Assembly: GCA_025463305.1 (NCBI GenBank)
Contig: JAOBWK010000036.1
Span: forward strand, 42,908-106,907
Reading direction: 5' to 3'
From: Ilumatobacteraceae bacterium
GTDB lineage: Bacteria > Actinomycetota > Acidimicrobiia > Acidimicrobiales > Ilumatobacteraceae
Length of the DNA: 64,000 nt
The notes under the pieces are model-generated. The model had not been told where the DNA came from, ran no database searches, and was given only the letters and a program-made list of their open reading frames with translations. The position numbers and the translations under genes are program-made. This document shows positions 16,314-24,325 of the stretch, one piece after another. Every line of letters begins with the position of its first letter. Position 1 is the first letter of the stretch.

Positions 16314-17457
16314 CGACTCTCGTGGTGGCGGCGCGTCCGCCGGTCATCGCGAGCCACGAGGCGGCAAACTCGCTCTCGTCGGTGCAGTCGATGACGAAGC
16401 CGGCGGACGTCGACGTCAGCGACGTGCAGGCGATGACGACGAGCACGTCGTTCGGGCTGGTGGTGCGGCGGGCCTCGGCCACCGCGGCCGACTGGGGGCT
16501 GCCGGTGACGATGATGAACAGACCGAGCCCCTCGCCGGCCGGTGCGCCGAAGGGCATCGCCCGCTCGTCGTCGGTGACGTCGCAGTCCGCGAGCGCGTGG
16601 AGCGCGGCCAGCGGGTTGGTGTTGCGCAGGTCCTGCGCGGATCCGACGACGAGGCGGATCGACAGCGCCGACCGGGAGGCGGACGCGATCGCACTGGCGG
16701 CCGCCGACACGGCACGCTCGAACGATTCGGGCGTGTACTCCGACGCCGACGTGTCGAGCGCGACCGTGCAGCGACGCAGGCCCTCCGGCTCCACCTCGCG
16801 CACCTTGAGGGTCTCGCTGCGGGCCGAGGCCCGCCAGTGGATCCGGCGCAGGTCGTCGCCGTCGGCGTAGTCGCGCAGCGAGTGGAACTCCGAGCCGTCG
16901 CGACCCAACGTCCGCATCCGCAGGTGCCGGCCGATGGGACCGCTGCTGCCGTTGCCGCTCGGCAGGGTGAGCGCGAGGTGCGATGGCAGCACGACGATCT
17001 CGTGGGTGCCGGCCACCTCGTGCCGCATCGTGCACAGCCCGAACGGATCGCGCCGCTCCGCGAGCAATGGCCCGAACACCAACGTGCCGCGGCGTGTGGC
17101 CGGCAGGCGGTAGTTGGCCGAGATGGTCTCACCACCGCGCATCGGCGCGAGCCGCAGCGTCGCTCCGCCCATGCCGCTGACCGGCTCCCACAGGTGCAGC
17201 GGCGAGGTGGAGGTTCGGTTGCGGTTGGTGATCCGCAGCTCGACCCGGCCGACCTCGCCGACCTGGAGCGTGCTCGGCACCACGTGCCGCTGGACCTCGA
17301 GCTGGATCCGCCGGGCGCGCACCCAGACGAGCGTCGCGACGACGAGCGTGAAGATGCCGGCCCCGAGCACGAACAGCTCGAGCACCCCGAAGAACCGCCC
17401 GATGATGGCGGTGACGAACGCCAGGACGATCGCACCCCACCCGTGCCGGGTCAGCAC
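16306..17457 (-). CDS. DUF58 domain protein
   Basis: A 383-aa membrane-anchored protein. Two adjacent hydrophobic segments (about 8-25 and 27-46) are followed by an extended beta-rich region and the DUF58 core 'DYADGDDLRRIHWRASAR', then a von Willebrand-A-like fold starting 'CTVALDTSASEYTP' (MIDAS-like DxSxS). DUF58 proteins act with MoxR AAA ATPases in envelope or metal-insertion processes. GTG start 17457 lies three bases after the moxR stop. Confidence 0.85.
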   Translation of the reverse strand: MLTRHGWGAIVLAFVTAIIGRFFGVLELFVLGAGIFTLVVATLVWVRARRIQLEVQRHVVPSTLQVGEVGRVELRITNRNRTSTSPLHLWEPVSGMGGATLRLAPMRGGETISANYRLPATRRGTLVFGPLLAERRDPFGLCTMRHEVAGTHEIVVLPSHLALTLPSGNGSSGPIGRHLRMRTLGRDGSEFHSLRDYADGDDLRRIHWRASARSETLKVREVEPEGLRRCTVALDTSASEYTPESFERAVSAAASAIASASRSALSIRLVVGSAQDLRNTNPLAALHALADCDVTDDERAMPFGAPAGEGLGLFIIVTGSPQSAAVAEARRTTSPNDVLVVIACTSLTSTSAGFVIDCTDESEFAASWLAMTGGRAATTRVAS

Positions 17458-17460
17458 GGT

Positions 17461-18429
17461 TCAGTGACCTCGACTGATGGGGACGGAGGCGAGCAGCTCG
17501 GCGACCGCGCGCTGTGGCGTGAGTCCGCGCGCGGCGGCATCGGCGCGCAGCACCAGGCGGTGGCACAGCACCGCGGCGGCGACGGCCTTCACGTCGTCGG
17601 GCGTGCCGTACTGGCGACCGGACGAGGCGGCGTGGGCGCGGGTGGCCCGGGCGAGCTGCAACGTGGCCCGCGGCGACATCCCGAGGTTGATCCCCGGGTG
17701 CTTGCGGCTGGCCTCGGCGAGATCGACGAGGTACGCCTTCAGCGGATCGGCGAGGTGCACGCTGCGCACCGCATCGATCAGCGCGATGACCTCGGCGGTG
17801 GACACGACGGGGCGGAGGTCGACCAGTGCATCGGTGTTGTCGCCCTGGGCGTCGAGGATCGACAGCTCGGCATCGCGGCCGGGGTAGCCGAGCGAGAGGC
17901 GCATCAGGAACCGGTCGAGCTGGCTCTCCGGCAGGCGGTACGTGCCCTCCTGCTCGACCGGGTTCTGGGTGGCGATCACCATGAACGGCGGGCTGAGCGG
18001 ATGGGTGCGGCCCTCGACCGAGACCTGGCGCTCCTCCATCGCCTCGAGCAGGGCCGACTGGGTCTTCGGTGAGGCGCGGTTGATCTCGTCGGCGAGCACG
18101 ATGTTCGCGAACAGCGGACCGGGACGGAAGTCGAACGTCTCCGTCGAGCGCTGGTAGATGCTGACGCCGACGAGATCGGTCGGCAGCAGGTCGGGGGTGA
18201 ACTGGACCCGCTTCCACGTGCATTCGAGCGATGCGGCGAGTGCCTTGGCGAGGCTGGTCTTGCCGACGCCCGGGACGTCTTCGATGAGCAGGTGACCCTC
18301 GGCGAGCAAGCAGACGACAGCGAGCTGGATCTCCCTCGGCTTGCCGTGCACCACCCGCCCGACGTTGTCGGTGATCGACCCGAAGAGCGATGCAAACGTG
18401 GGGATCTGTGTCGTGGGAGCGGCCGTCAC
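17461..18429 (-). CDS. MoxR-family AAA+ ATPase
   Basis: A 322-aa AAA+ ATPase. Walker A is 'DVPGVGKTS' (GVGKT at 54-58), Walker B 'NIVLADEINRASPKTQ', sensor 1 'VIATQNPVEQEGTYRLPE', arginine finger region 'QLDRFLMRL', and the C-terminal lid includes 'GMSPRATLQL'. MoxR proteins are chaperone-like and work with DUF58/VWA partners, encoded here directly downstream. GTG 18429 is chosen because TACCCT (18442-18437) lies seven bases before it; the longer frame to 18723 overlaps the divergent ROK gene. Confidence 0.9.
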   Translation of the reverse strand: MTAAPTTQIPTFASLFGSITDNVGRVVHGKPREIQLAVVCLLAEGHLLIEDVPGVGKTSLAKALAASLECTWKRVQFTPDLLPTDLVGVSIYQRSTETFDFRPGPLFANIVLADEINRASPKTQSALLEAMEERQVSVEGRTHPLSPPFMVIATQNPVEQEGTYRLPESQLDRFLMRLSLGYPGRDAELSILDAQGDNTDALVDLRPVVSTAEVIALIDAVRSVHLADPLKAYLVDLAEASRKHPGINLGMSPRATLQLARATRAHAASSGRQYGTPDDVKAVAAAVLCHRLVLRADAAARGLTPQRAVAELLASVPISRGH

Positions 18430-18436
18430 GGCTGCA

Positions 18437-18442
18437 AGGGTA
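18437..18442 (-). promoter_or_regulatory. Leaderless -10 box of the moxR operon
   Basis: TACCCT, seven bases before GTG 18429. It shares a 59-bp spacer with the divergent ROK promoter. Confidence 0.55.
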
Positions 18443-18476
18443 GACGGCTGCGCAGGCCAACGAGTGTCAGTGGCGA

Positions 18477-18482
18477 TACGGT
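18477..18482 (+). promoter_or_regulatory. Leaderless -10 box of the ROK kinase
   Basis: TACGGT, six bases before GTG 18489. Confidence 0.5.
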
Positions 18483-18488
18483 GACCGC

Positions 18489-19346
18489 GTGGACTCGATG
18501 TACCTCGCCGTCGACATCGGGGGCACCAAGCTCGCCGCCGCGGTGGTCGACGTCGATGGCCGAGTGGTCGTGCGCGACCGCGTCGCCACCCCGCAGCGCG
18601 ACGTCTGGCCTGCGCTCGAGCGGTTGATCCTGCGCGTGATGGCCGCCGCGCCCGCCCCGCTCGTCGCCGTCGGCGCCGGCTGCGGTGGGCCGCACGACAT
18701 CGCTTCATCGACGGTGTCGCCACTGCACATCCCGTCGTTCGTCAACTTCGACCTGCAGACCGCGCTCGCCGAGACCACATCGCTGCCCTGCTTCATCGAC
18801 AACGACGCCAAGGCCCTCACGCTCGGCGAGGCCTGGTGCGGGGCCGGCCGGGGCGAGATGAACATGGTCGGTGTCGTCGTCGGCACCGGTGTCGGCGGCG
18901 GCATCCTGTCCAACGGTCGCCTGCTCCAGGGCCGCCTCGGCAACGCCGGGCACATCGGCCACATCGTGGTCGAGCCCGACGGTCGCCCGTGCTCGTGCGG
19001 CGGCGTCGGCTGTCTCGAGGCGTACGCGTGCGGGCCGGCGATCGAGGCCGAGACCGGCCGGCCGCCCCAGCGCGCCCCCCACTCGATCATCGAGCGCACC
19101 GGGCTGCTCGTCGGCCGGGCGCTGTCGTCGCTCGCCGCGGTGGTCGACTTCAACCTGGCCGTCGTCGGCGGCTCGGTGGCGCTCGGCTTCGGCGAGCCGT
19201 TCTTCGCCGCCGCCCAGGCCGAGGTGTCGTCGCGGGCCAAGCTGTCGTTCACCGAGCACCTCGAGATCCGCCGTGCCGGGCTGGGCGAGCTGGCCCCGCT
19301 GGTCGGCGCCGCGGCCGTGGCCCGCCGTGGGCTCGGCAACGGCTGA
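18489..19346 (+). CDS. ROK-family sugar kinase
   Basis: A 285-aa ROK kinase without an N-terminal HTH domain, so an enzyme rather than a repressor. The ATP loop is 'LAVDIGGTKLAAAVVD', the catalytic base region 'CFIDNDAKALTLGE', 'GVVVGTGVGGGI' binds phosphate, the substrate motif is 'GNAGHIGHIVV', and the zinc motif 'CSCGGVGCLEAYA' matches CxCGxxGCxE. Likely glucokinase or N-acetylhexosamine kinase; the sugar cannot be decided. Confidence 0.87.
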   Translation: MDSMYLAVDIGGTKLAAAVVDVDGRVVVRDRVATPQRDVWPALERLILRVMAAAPAPLVAVGAGCGGPHDIASSTVSPLHIPSFVNFDLQTALAETTSLPCFIDNDAKALTLGEAWCGAGRGEMNMVGVVVGTGVGGGILSNGRLLQGRLGNAGHIGHIVVEPDGRPCSCGGVGCLEAYACGPAIEAETGRPPQRAPHSIIERTGLLVGRALSSLAAVVDFNLAVVGGSVALGFGEPFFAAAQAEVSSRAKLSFTEHLEIRRAGLGELAPLVGAAAVARRGLGNG

Positions 19347-19411
19347 CCACATCGGTCGATCACGCGGTCCGGGGACCCGAGTGCTCGACGGGACCGGCCG
19401 CTACTGCGCGG

Positions 19412-19417
19412 TAACCT
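19412..19417 (+). promoter_or_regulatory. Leaderless -10 box of the acyl-CoA dehydrogenase
   Basis: TAACCT, six bases before ATG 19424. Confidence 0.55.
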
Positions 19418-19423
19418 GACGCC

Positions 19424-20638
19424 ATGCAGCCGACGTACACGCCTGAGGCCGAGGCCTACCGCGAGAAGGTCCAGGCGTTCCTGGCCGAGAAGCTCCCCAC
19501 CAATTGGAAGGGCATCGGCCAGCTCGAGGGCGAGGCGATGCAGACGTTCGTCGCCGAGTGGCGGGCGGTGCTCAACGAGGCCCGCTACCTCGCACCCGGC
19601 TGGCCGGCGGAGTACGGCGGCGGCGGCCTGAGCGCGCTCGAGCAGGTCATCGTCGGCGAGGAGTTCGCCAAGGCGGGCGTGCCGACGGGCGGCTACAACG
19701 ACACGTTCGGCATCCAGATGCTCGGCAACACGCTCCTCCAGTGGGGCACTGACGAGCAGAAGGCGTACTACCTGCCGCGGATCCTCGCCAACGACGACAT
19801 CTGGTGCCAGGGCTACAGCGAGCCGAACGCCGGCTCGGACCTCTCCAACATCGGGTTGAAGGCCGAGCTCGACGGCGATCAGTGGGTGCTCAACGGCCAG
19901 AAGATCTGGACCAGCGCCGGTCATCTCGCCGATCACATCTTCACGTTGGCCCGCACCGACCCGGATGCGCCGCGCCACAAGGGCATCTCGTTCCTGCTCG
20001 TCGACATGCGCCAGCCCGGCATCGAGGTCCGCCCGATCAAGATGATCTCCGGCGAGAGCGAGTTCAACGAGGTCTTCTACACCGACGCGGTGTGCCCGAA
20101 GGAGAACGTCATCGGCGGGCTCAACAACGGTTGGGCCGTGGCGATGACGCTGCTCGGCTACGAGCGCGGCGAGGCCGCGGCCACGTTCCCGATCCGGTTC
20201 CGTGGCGAGCTCGACCGGCTGGTGGCGATGGCCAAAGAACGCGGTGTCGACCGCGATCCGGTGATCCGCCAGCGCCTGGCCGGCTGCTACGCCAAGGTCG
20301 AGATGATGCGCTACCTGGGCATGCGCACCCTCACCCAGTTCGTCATGGGCCATCACCCCGGCGCCGACGGCTCGATCTTCAAGCTCTACTGGAGCGAGTA
20401 CCACCAGGTCGTCACCGAGCTGGCGATGGACATCATGGGTCCCGACGGCCTGGTGCCCACCGGCCGTCCGCCGAGCAGTGCGTTCCAGACCGACGACGCC
20501 AGTGCGCCGAACAGCACCGCCTCGTGGGCCAACGTGTTCCTCAACGCCCGCGCCGGCACGATCTACGCGGGCTCGAGCCAGATCCAGAGGAACATCATCG
20601 GTGAGATGGTGCTCGGGCTGCCGAAGGAGCCGCGCTGA
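19424..20638 (+). CDS. Acyl-CoA dehydrogenase
   Basis: A 404-aa FAD enzyme for the first step of acyl-CoA oxidation, passing electrons to ETF. The N-terminal helical domain contains 'LAPGWPAEYGGGGLSALEQ'; the FAD-binding middle has 'CQGYSEPNAGSDLSNI' and 'GQKIWTSAGHLADHIF'; the C-terminal helical domain ends 'AGTIYAGSSQIQRNIIGE', the usual FAD/ETF end motif. The length is typical. No partner fatty-acid genes are adjacent, so the chain-length or steroid specificity is unknown. Confidence 0.9.
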   Translation: MQPTYTPEAEAYREKVQAFLAEKLPTNWKGIGQLEGEAMQTFVAEWRAVLNEARYLAPGWPAEYGGGGLSALEQVIVGEEFAKAGVPTGGYNDTFGIQMLGNTLLQWGTDEQKAYYLPRILANDDIWCQGYSEPNAGSDLSNIGLKAELDGDQWVLNGQKIWTSAGHLADHIFTLARTDPDAPRHKGISFLLVDMRQPGIEVRPIKMISGESEFNEVFYTDAVCPKENVIGGLNNGWAVAMTLLGYERGEAAATFPIRFRGELDRLVAMAKERGVDRDPVIRQRLAGCYAKVEMMRYLGMRTLTQFVMGHHPGADGSIFKLYWSEYHQVVTELAMDIMGPDGLVPTGRPPSSAFQTDDASAPNSTASWANVFLNARAGTIYAGSSQIQRNIIGEMVLGLPKEPR

Positions 20639-20652
20639 GCACGTCCCGCCCG

Positions 20653-20898
20653 GTGCAGTGGTTGCGCGTCGGTGTCGCGGTCGCCGCGCGCCCGGGCCTG
20701 TGGCGAACGGCTGCGCGCCAGGTGCGCCGCACCGCACCGCCCGGATGGTTCCGCCGGCCGCCGTTCCTGCCGGTGCCGACGGGGGAGTACCTCCGGTTCC
20801 GGCTGACCACCCAGTACGGCGACGTCGATCATCGACCGGAGCCCGTCGATGTGATCAACTACCTGTCGTGGTGCCGGGCGTGGGACAACAACGGATGA
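20653..20898 (+). CDS. Small conserved protein, 81 aa
   Basis: An 81-aa protein starting at GTG 20653, 14 bases after the acyl-CoA dehydrogenase stop, so probably cotranscribed with it. The first half is basic with an amphipathic helix ('WRTAARQVRRTAPPGW'); the second half 'EYLRFRLTTQYGD...NYLSWCRAWDNNG' resembles small actinobacterial hypothetical proteins containing a 'YLRxRxxTxYGD' block. No catalytic motif or membrane segment is seen. Confidence 0.6.
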   Translation: MQWLRVGVAVAARPGLWRTAARQVRRTAPPGWFRRPPFLPVPTGEYLRFRLTTQYGDVDHRPEPVDVINYLSWCRAWDNNG

Positions 20899-20987
20899 GC
20901 AGCCTGCACCCGCGACCTCGTCGCGACCAGGACTGCCACGGAGCCGTTGCACCGGGAAACCGCGGCGCCGCCGCGAAGGCCGCTCGG

Positions 20988-20993
20988 TAAGGT
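20988..20993 (+). promoter_or_regulatory. Leaderless -10 box of the HNH gene
   Basis: TAAGGT, six bases before ATG 21000. Confidence 0.55.
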
Positions 20994-20999
20994 CGCCAC

Positions 21000-21497
21000 A
21001 TGCGCAGCGCTCTCGTCCTCAACGCGACATTTGAGCCGCTGAGCGTCGTGCCTGCCCGCCGTGCTGCCTGTCTGATCCTGGCCGACAAGGCCGATCTCGT
21101 CGAGGACGACGGCACCCAGATCCACTCCGAGTCGCTCGCGCTGCCCAATCCGCTGGTGATCCGCCTGCGCTACGTCGTCAAGGTGCCGTACCACCGGCGC
21201 ACGGCGCTGTCGCGTCGTGCCGTGTTCGTGCGCGACGACCATCGCTGCCAGTACTGCGGCGGGCACGCCGACTCGATCGACCACGTCATGCCGCGGTCGC
21301 GTGGCGGGCGCAACGAGTGGGAGAACGTCGCCGCCGCATGCCGTCCGTGCAACCTGCACAAGCGCGACCGCACGCCCGACGAGGCGAACATGCACCTCGC
21401 CCGCGTCCCCAGTGCACCACGCGAGCAGGCCTGGGTGACGGTGTCGGTCGGCCGTGTACCGGAGGCGTGGAAGCCGTACATCGCTGCAGCCTCCTGA
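21000..21497 (+). CDS. HNH endonuclease-domain protein
   Basis: A 165-aa protein with a C-terminal HNH beta-beta-alpha-metal domain: zinc knuckle 'CQYCGGHADSIDHVMPRS' with catalytic His, Asn in 'NEWENV', second knuckle 'CRPCNLHK'. The N-terminal ~70 residues ('NATFEPLSVVPARRA') are the typical leader of a widespread actinobacterial/cyanobacterial single-domain HNH family. The natural role is unknown; no methyltransferase or restriction gene is nearby, so a restriction role is unsupported. Confidence 0.85.
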   Translation: MRSALVLNATFEPLSVVPARRAACLILADKADLVEDDGTQIHSESLALPNPLVIRLRYVVKVPYHRRTALSRRAVFVRDDHRCQYCGGHADSIDHVMPRSRGGRNEWENVAAACRPCNLHKRDRTPDEANMHLARVPSAPREQAWVTVSVGRVPEAWKPYIAAAS

Positions 21498-21502
21498 CGC
21501 CC

Positions 21503-22165
21503 GTGTGGCAGATCGAGACCCATCGGGGGAGCGCGGCGGCGTTCCACCTCTGTGAGCTGCCGTCGCCGCCGGTGCCGACGGTGTGGTGGTTCGAGGTGCA
21601 GTCGCCAGCGATCGTGCTCGGCTCGGCACAACCCATCGAACACCTCGACCGCGACGCCTGCGCGCGCCTCGGCATCGACATCGTCCGCCGGCGCAGCGGT
21701 GGCGGCGCGGTGCTGCTGATGCCCGGCGACGCGCTGTGGGTCGACGTCGTGCTGCCGGTCGACGATGCCCGTTGGACCGCCGACGTCGGCCGATCGGCGT
21801 GGTGGCTCGGCGAGGTGTGGCGTGACGCGCTGAGCTCGGTCGGGATCCCTGCCGGTGAGACGGCGGTGCACCGCGGCGCGCTGGTGCGCACGGCGTGGTC
21901 CGACCGGGTCTGCTTCGCCGGCCGTGGCGGGGGAGAGGTCGTCAGCGGCGACCGCAAGATCGTCGGCATCAGCCAACGCCGGACTCGCCTCGCGGCCCGG
22001 TTCCAGTGCGCCCTCTATCTCCACTGGAGGCCCGAGCAGCACGTCCCACTGTTCAGCGAGCCTCATCCTGATGTCGAGGAGCTGTCTCACGCTGTACAAG
22101 AGGTCGACGTCGAGACTTCGGCGATGATGACGGCGTTCGCCGCCGCGCTCGAACGCAGCAGCTGA
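21503..22165 (+). CDS. Lipoate-protein ligase A-like (BPL/LplA) protein
   Basis: A 220-aa protein of the biotin/lipoate ligase fold. 'VRRRSGGGAVLLMPGDALW' matches the lipoyl-binding 'RR.SGGGaV.h' loop, and 'GGEVVSGDRKIVGISQRR' carries the conserved lysine. The family joins lipoate or octanoate to lipoyl domains; shorter relatives can be octanoyltransferases (LipM-type). A catalytic Cys at the LipM position is not obvious, so ligase-like is safer. GTG 21503 is five bases after the HNH stop, suggesting cotranscription. Confidence 0.75.
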   Translation: MWQIETHRGSAAAFHLCELPSPPVPTVWWFEVQSPAIVLGSAQPIEHLDRDACARLGIDIVRRRSGGGAVLLMPGDALWVDVVLPVDDARWTADVGRSAWWLGEVWRDALSSVGIPAGETAVHRGALVRTAWSDRVCFAGRGGGEVVSGDRKIVGISQRRTRLAARFQCALYLHWRPEQHVPLFSEPHPDVEELSHAVQEVDVETSAMMTAFAAALERSS

Positions 22166-22455
22166 CCCGCCTGGGGTGAGGATCTCGCGGCTCCCCACCA
22201 CGATCCGACCCGAGCCCCACCGCTCCCCACGCCGAACCTGTCGAGTGCCGAAGTCCTGTGAGGAAGGCGATCTCGCGGTCACAAACGCCCGTTCGGGCGT
22301 GGTCTGCCCGCGGGAACGGCACCGGAAGCGAGTGAGCGCGCCTCAGTTCCCCACCGAGATTCGCGCTCCACGCGCGCAGTCGGGCCGGCGAATCGGCCGG
22401 ATTCGCGCTCTGTGCGCGAGAAATCGGCAGAATTGTGCCCACCCGGGGCGGGAAA
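22166..22455. other. Non-coding spacer with a 42-bp-period direct repeat
   Basis: No convincing gene is seen between the ligase stop and the mraZ operator. GATTCGCGCTC occurs at 22358-22368 and again at 22400-22410, each followed by a related GCGCG-rich stretch. The 42-bp distance equals four helical turns, so the copies face the same side of the DNA. Between them lies GGCCGGCGAATCGGCC, which has short inverted arms. It may be a regulatory region of the dcw cluster. Confidence 0.35.
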
Positions 22456-22511
22456 TGGGGCGAAGTGGGTTGACAGGGGGTGACTGGTGGGTCAAAGTGG
22501 GGAGGTATGGG
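22456..22511 (+). promoter_or_regulatory. MraZ operator boxes over the mraZ promoter
   Basis: TGGG occurs at 22456, 22466, 22488, 22498 and 22508: two groups of direct repeats at exact 10-bp spacing, with 22 bp between groups. This matches the known MraZ target of TGGGN repeats separated by five bases; one unit reads TCAAAGTGGG, like the AAAGTGG boxes of mollicutes. A consensus -35 TTGACA (22470-22475) lies between the groups, and a weak -10 CAAAGT (22493-22498) falls inside the second group, so bound MraZ would block its own promoter. Confidence 0.75.
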
Positions 22512-22568
22512 AAACCCGGACCGTACGAGGCAGCGATTTCGGGAGTCAGCGAAAGAGATCGACACACC

Positions 22569-22988
22569 GTGCAGAAGTTCCTCGGCGTTTTCGAACGCCA
22601 GCTCGACGTCAAAGGACGGTTGGCCCTTCCGGCAACCTTCCGGGCACGCCTGGGGACCAGCTGCTACCTCACCCTCGGTGTCGACAACAGCATCGAGGTG
22701 TTCACCGCCGAGCACTTCGAACAGGAAGCCGATCGCATCCAAGCGCTCCAGCAACGGGGTGAGATCAGCATGGATCAGCTGCGTGCGTTCTCCGCACGTG
22801 CCGTCCCCGTCGAGCCGGATGCGCAGGGTCGCATCTACCTCGACGAGCGGTTGCGGACCCACGCCAACCTGACCACCAGGGGTCCGGCGATCGTCTTCGG
22901 ACGCCTCGACCGGATCGAGATCTGCTCCGTCGAACGCCACGAGCGCAGCATGCGCAACGGCGAGCAGGCGTTCTCGGAGACGAACTGA
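22569..22988 (+). CDS. mraZ: Transcriptional regulator MraZ
   Basis: A 139-aa protein with two SpoVT/AbrB-like DNA-binding halves: 'RQLDVKGRLALPATFR' near the N-terminus and 'EPDAQGRIYLDERLR' in the second half, each with the DxKGR-type motif. MraZ forms ring-shaped oligomers and represses the dcw operon by binding TGGG repeats, which are present upstream. The GTG at 22569 gives 'MQKFLGVFERQ', aligned with the usual MFLGxxxx start; the longer frame from 22176 covers the operator and is rejected. Confidence 0.93.
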   Translation: MQKFLGVFERQLDVKGRLALPATFRARLGTSCYLTLGVDNSIEVFTAEHFEQEADRIQALQQRGEISMDQLRAFSARAVPVEPDAQGRIYLDERLRTHANLTTRGPAIVFGRLDRIEICSVERHERSMRNGEQAFSETN

Positions 22989-23286
22989 ACACCCGCAGGA
23001 ACCTGACCACACCGAACTTGAAGGGAGACGAAGGAAGAGAACGAGTCGTGCACAACCGATTCGACCGATGCGTTCCGCTCATCGGCAGTCCTCCGGTGAA
23101 CAAGATGGCAGCCCCACTCCGCCCGCTTACATCTCGTTCCGACCGGGGAGACATCCCGGCGACATTCGTTCACCGGGGGGCTGCCGATGGTCGGGCCGAC
23201 CTGAACACCGACGATCCATCAGACACACCCACCGGGCACGTCCCATGTGGCACCACCGGGCCGGACAGCCCCGGAGAGAGACCAGC
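22989..23286 (+). other. Long mraZ-rsmH spacer, candidate structured leader
   Basis: This 298-base gap interrupts an otherwise tightly packed cluster. It contains a perfect hairpin CCGATG/CATCGG (23065-23070 with 23080-23085, nine-base loop) and several GC-rich complementary stretches. In some actinobacteria the mraW RNA motif occurs at this position, before rsmH (mraW). I cannot match its consensus by eye, so assignment to that motif is only a suggestion. A 90-codon open frame here (from 23018) has no recognisable protein and lacks support. Confidence 0.35.
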
Positions 23287-24324
23287 GTGACCGGCAACCC
23301 GTCCCCAGCTCCCGGTCCCGACTCGCCCGATGCGTTCGTGCATCGGCCGGTGATGGCCGACGAGATCGTGGCGGTCTTCGCCACGGTGCCGCCCGGTTGG
23401 TTGGTCGATGCGACGTTGGGCGGGGGAGGGCACACCGAGCTGCTGCTCGAGGCCTACCCCCACCTCTCGGTGATCGGGATCGATCGCGATCCGTCGGCGC
23501 TGGCTGCGGCAACACGCCGCCTGGCGCGCTTCGGAGATCGGTTCATCGCCGTGCACAGCCGTTTCGACCACCTTCAGACCGTCATGAGCACCGCAGACAT
23601 CACCCGGCCCATCCCCGTTCCGATCACCGGCCTGAGCGGCGCCCTGTTCGATCTCGGCGTCTCCTCGCCGCAGCTCGACCGCGCCGAGCGCGGCTTCTCC
23701 TACCGCAACGATGCGCCGCTCGACATGCGGATGGACACCACCGAGGCGTGGTCGGCCGCCGATGTCGTCAACGGCTACTCGGAGGGCGAGCTGATCCGGA
23801 TGCTGCAGGACAACGGCGACGAGCGGTTCGCCCCCCGGATCGCTCGCGCCATCATCGCCCATCGGCCGATCGAGTCGACCGCCGAGCTGGCCGGCATCAT
23901 CGTCGACGCCATCCCGGCTGCGGCCCGGCGCACCGGCGGCCATCCCGCCAAGCGCTCGTTCCAGGCGATCCGGATCGAGGTCAACGGCGAGCTCGCGATC
24001 CTGCCCGGCGCGCTCGACGACGCGATCGAGGCGACGCTGCCCGGTGGGCGGGTCGCCGTGCTGTCGTACCACTCCGGCGAGGACCGCATCGTCAAGGAGC
24101 GCTTCCGCTCGGCCGAGACGGGCGACTGCATCTGCCCGCCCGGGCTGCCGTGCGTGTGCGGCGCCGTGCGCACCGTCCGCGTCGTCCGCCGGGTGCCGAA
24201 GACACCGGGGGAGGCCGAGCTGGAGCAGAACCGCCGCGCCGCCTCGGCCCGCCTGCGCGTCGTCGAGCGGCTGCCGTTCACCACCATCGCCGAGTCGCTC
24301 CGACCCTCGCGCGAGCGCAACTGA
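23287..24324 (+). CDS. rsmH: 16S rRNA (cytosine(1402)-N4)-methyltransferase RsmH
   Basis: A 345-aa SAM-dependent methyltransferase acting on C1402 of 16S rRNA in the ribosomal P site. The SAM pocket includes 'WLVDATLGGGGHTELLL' and 'VIGIDRDPSALAAA'; 'LFDLGVSSPQLDRAERGFS' and 'PLDMRMD' are hallmark blocks, as is 'LPGGRVAVLSYHSGEDR'. A cysteine-rich insert 'CICPPGLPCVCG' is typical. GTG 23287 has a GGAGAG ribosome binding site nine bases upstream. The next gene starts one base after its stop. Confidence 0.95.
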   Translation: MTGNPSPAPGPDSPDAFVHRPVMADEIVAVFATVPPGWLVDATLGGGGHTELLLEAYPHLSVIGIDRDPSALAAATRRLARFGDRFIAVHSRFDHLQTVMSTADITRPIPVPITGLSGALFDLGVSSPQLDRAERGFSYRNDAPLDMRMDTTEAWSAADVVNGYSEGELIRMLQDNGDERFAPRIARAIIAHRPIESTAELAGIIVDAIPAAARRTGGHPAKRSFQAIRIEVNGELAILPGALDDAIEATLPGGRVAVLSYHSGEDRIVKERFRSAETGDCICPPGLPCVCGAVRTVRVVRRVPKTPGEAELEQNRRAASARLRVVERLPFTTIAESLRPSRERN

Positions 24325-24325
24325 C

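Noticed and set aside
18489..19346. ROK transcriptional repressor
   Set aside because: No N-terminal HTH domain; catalytic and zinc motifs are intact, so a kinase.
21000..21497. Restriction or homing endonuclease, defence role
   Set aside because: Single small HNH domain with no methyltransferase, intron or defence genes nearby.
22343..22612. 89-codon minus-strand frame across the mraZ operator
   Set aside because: It covers the MraZ boxes and the mraZ start, and has no family resemblance.
23018..23290. 90-codon open frame between mraZ and rsmH
   Set aside because: No recognisable protein features, and it overlaps the rsmH start; the spacer is better read as non-coding.
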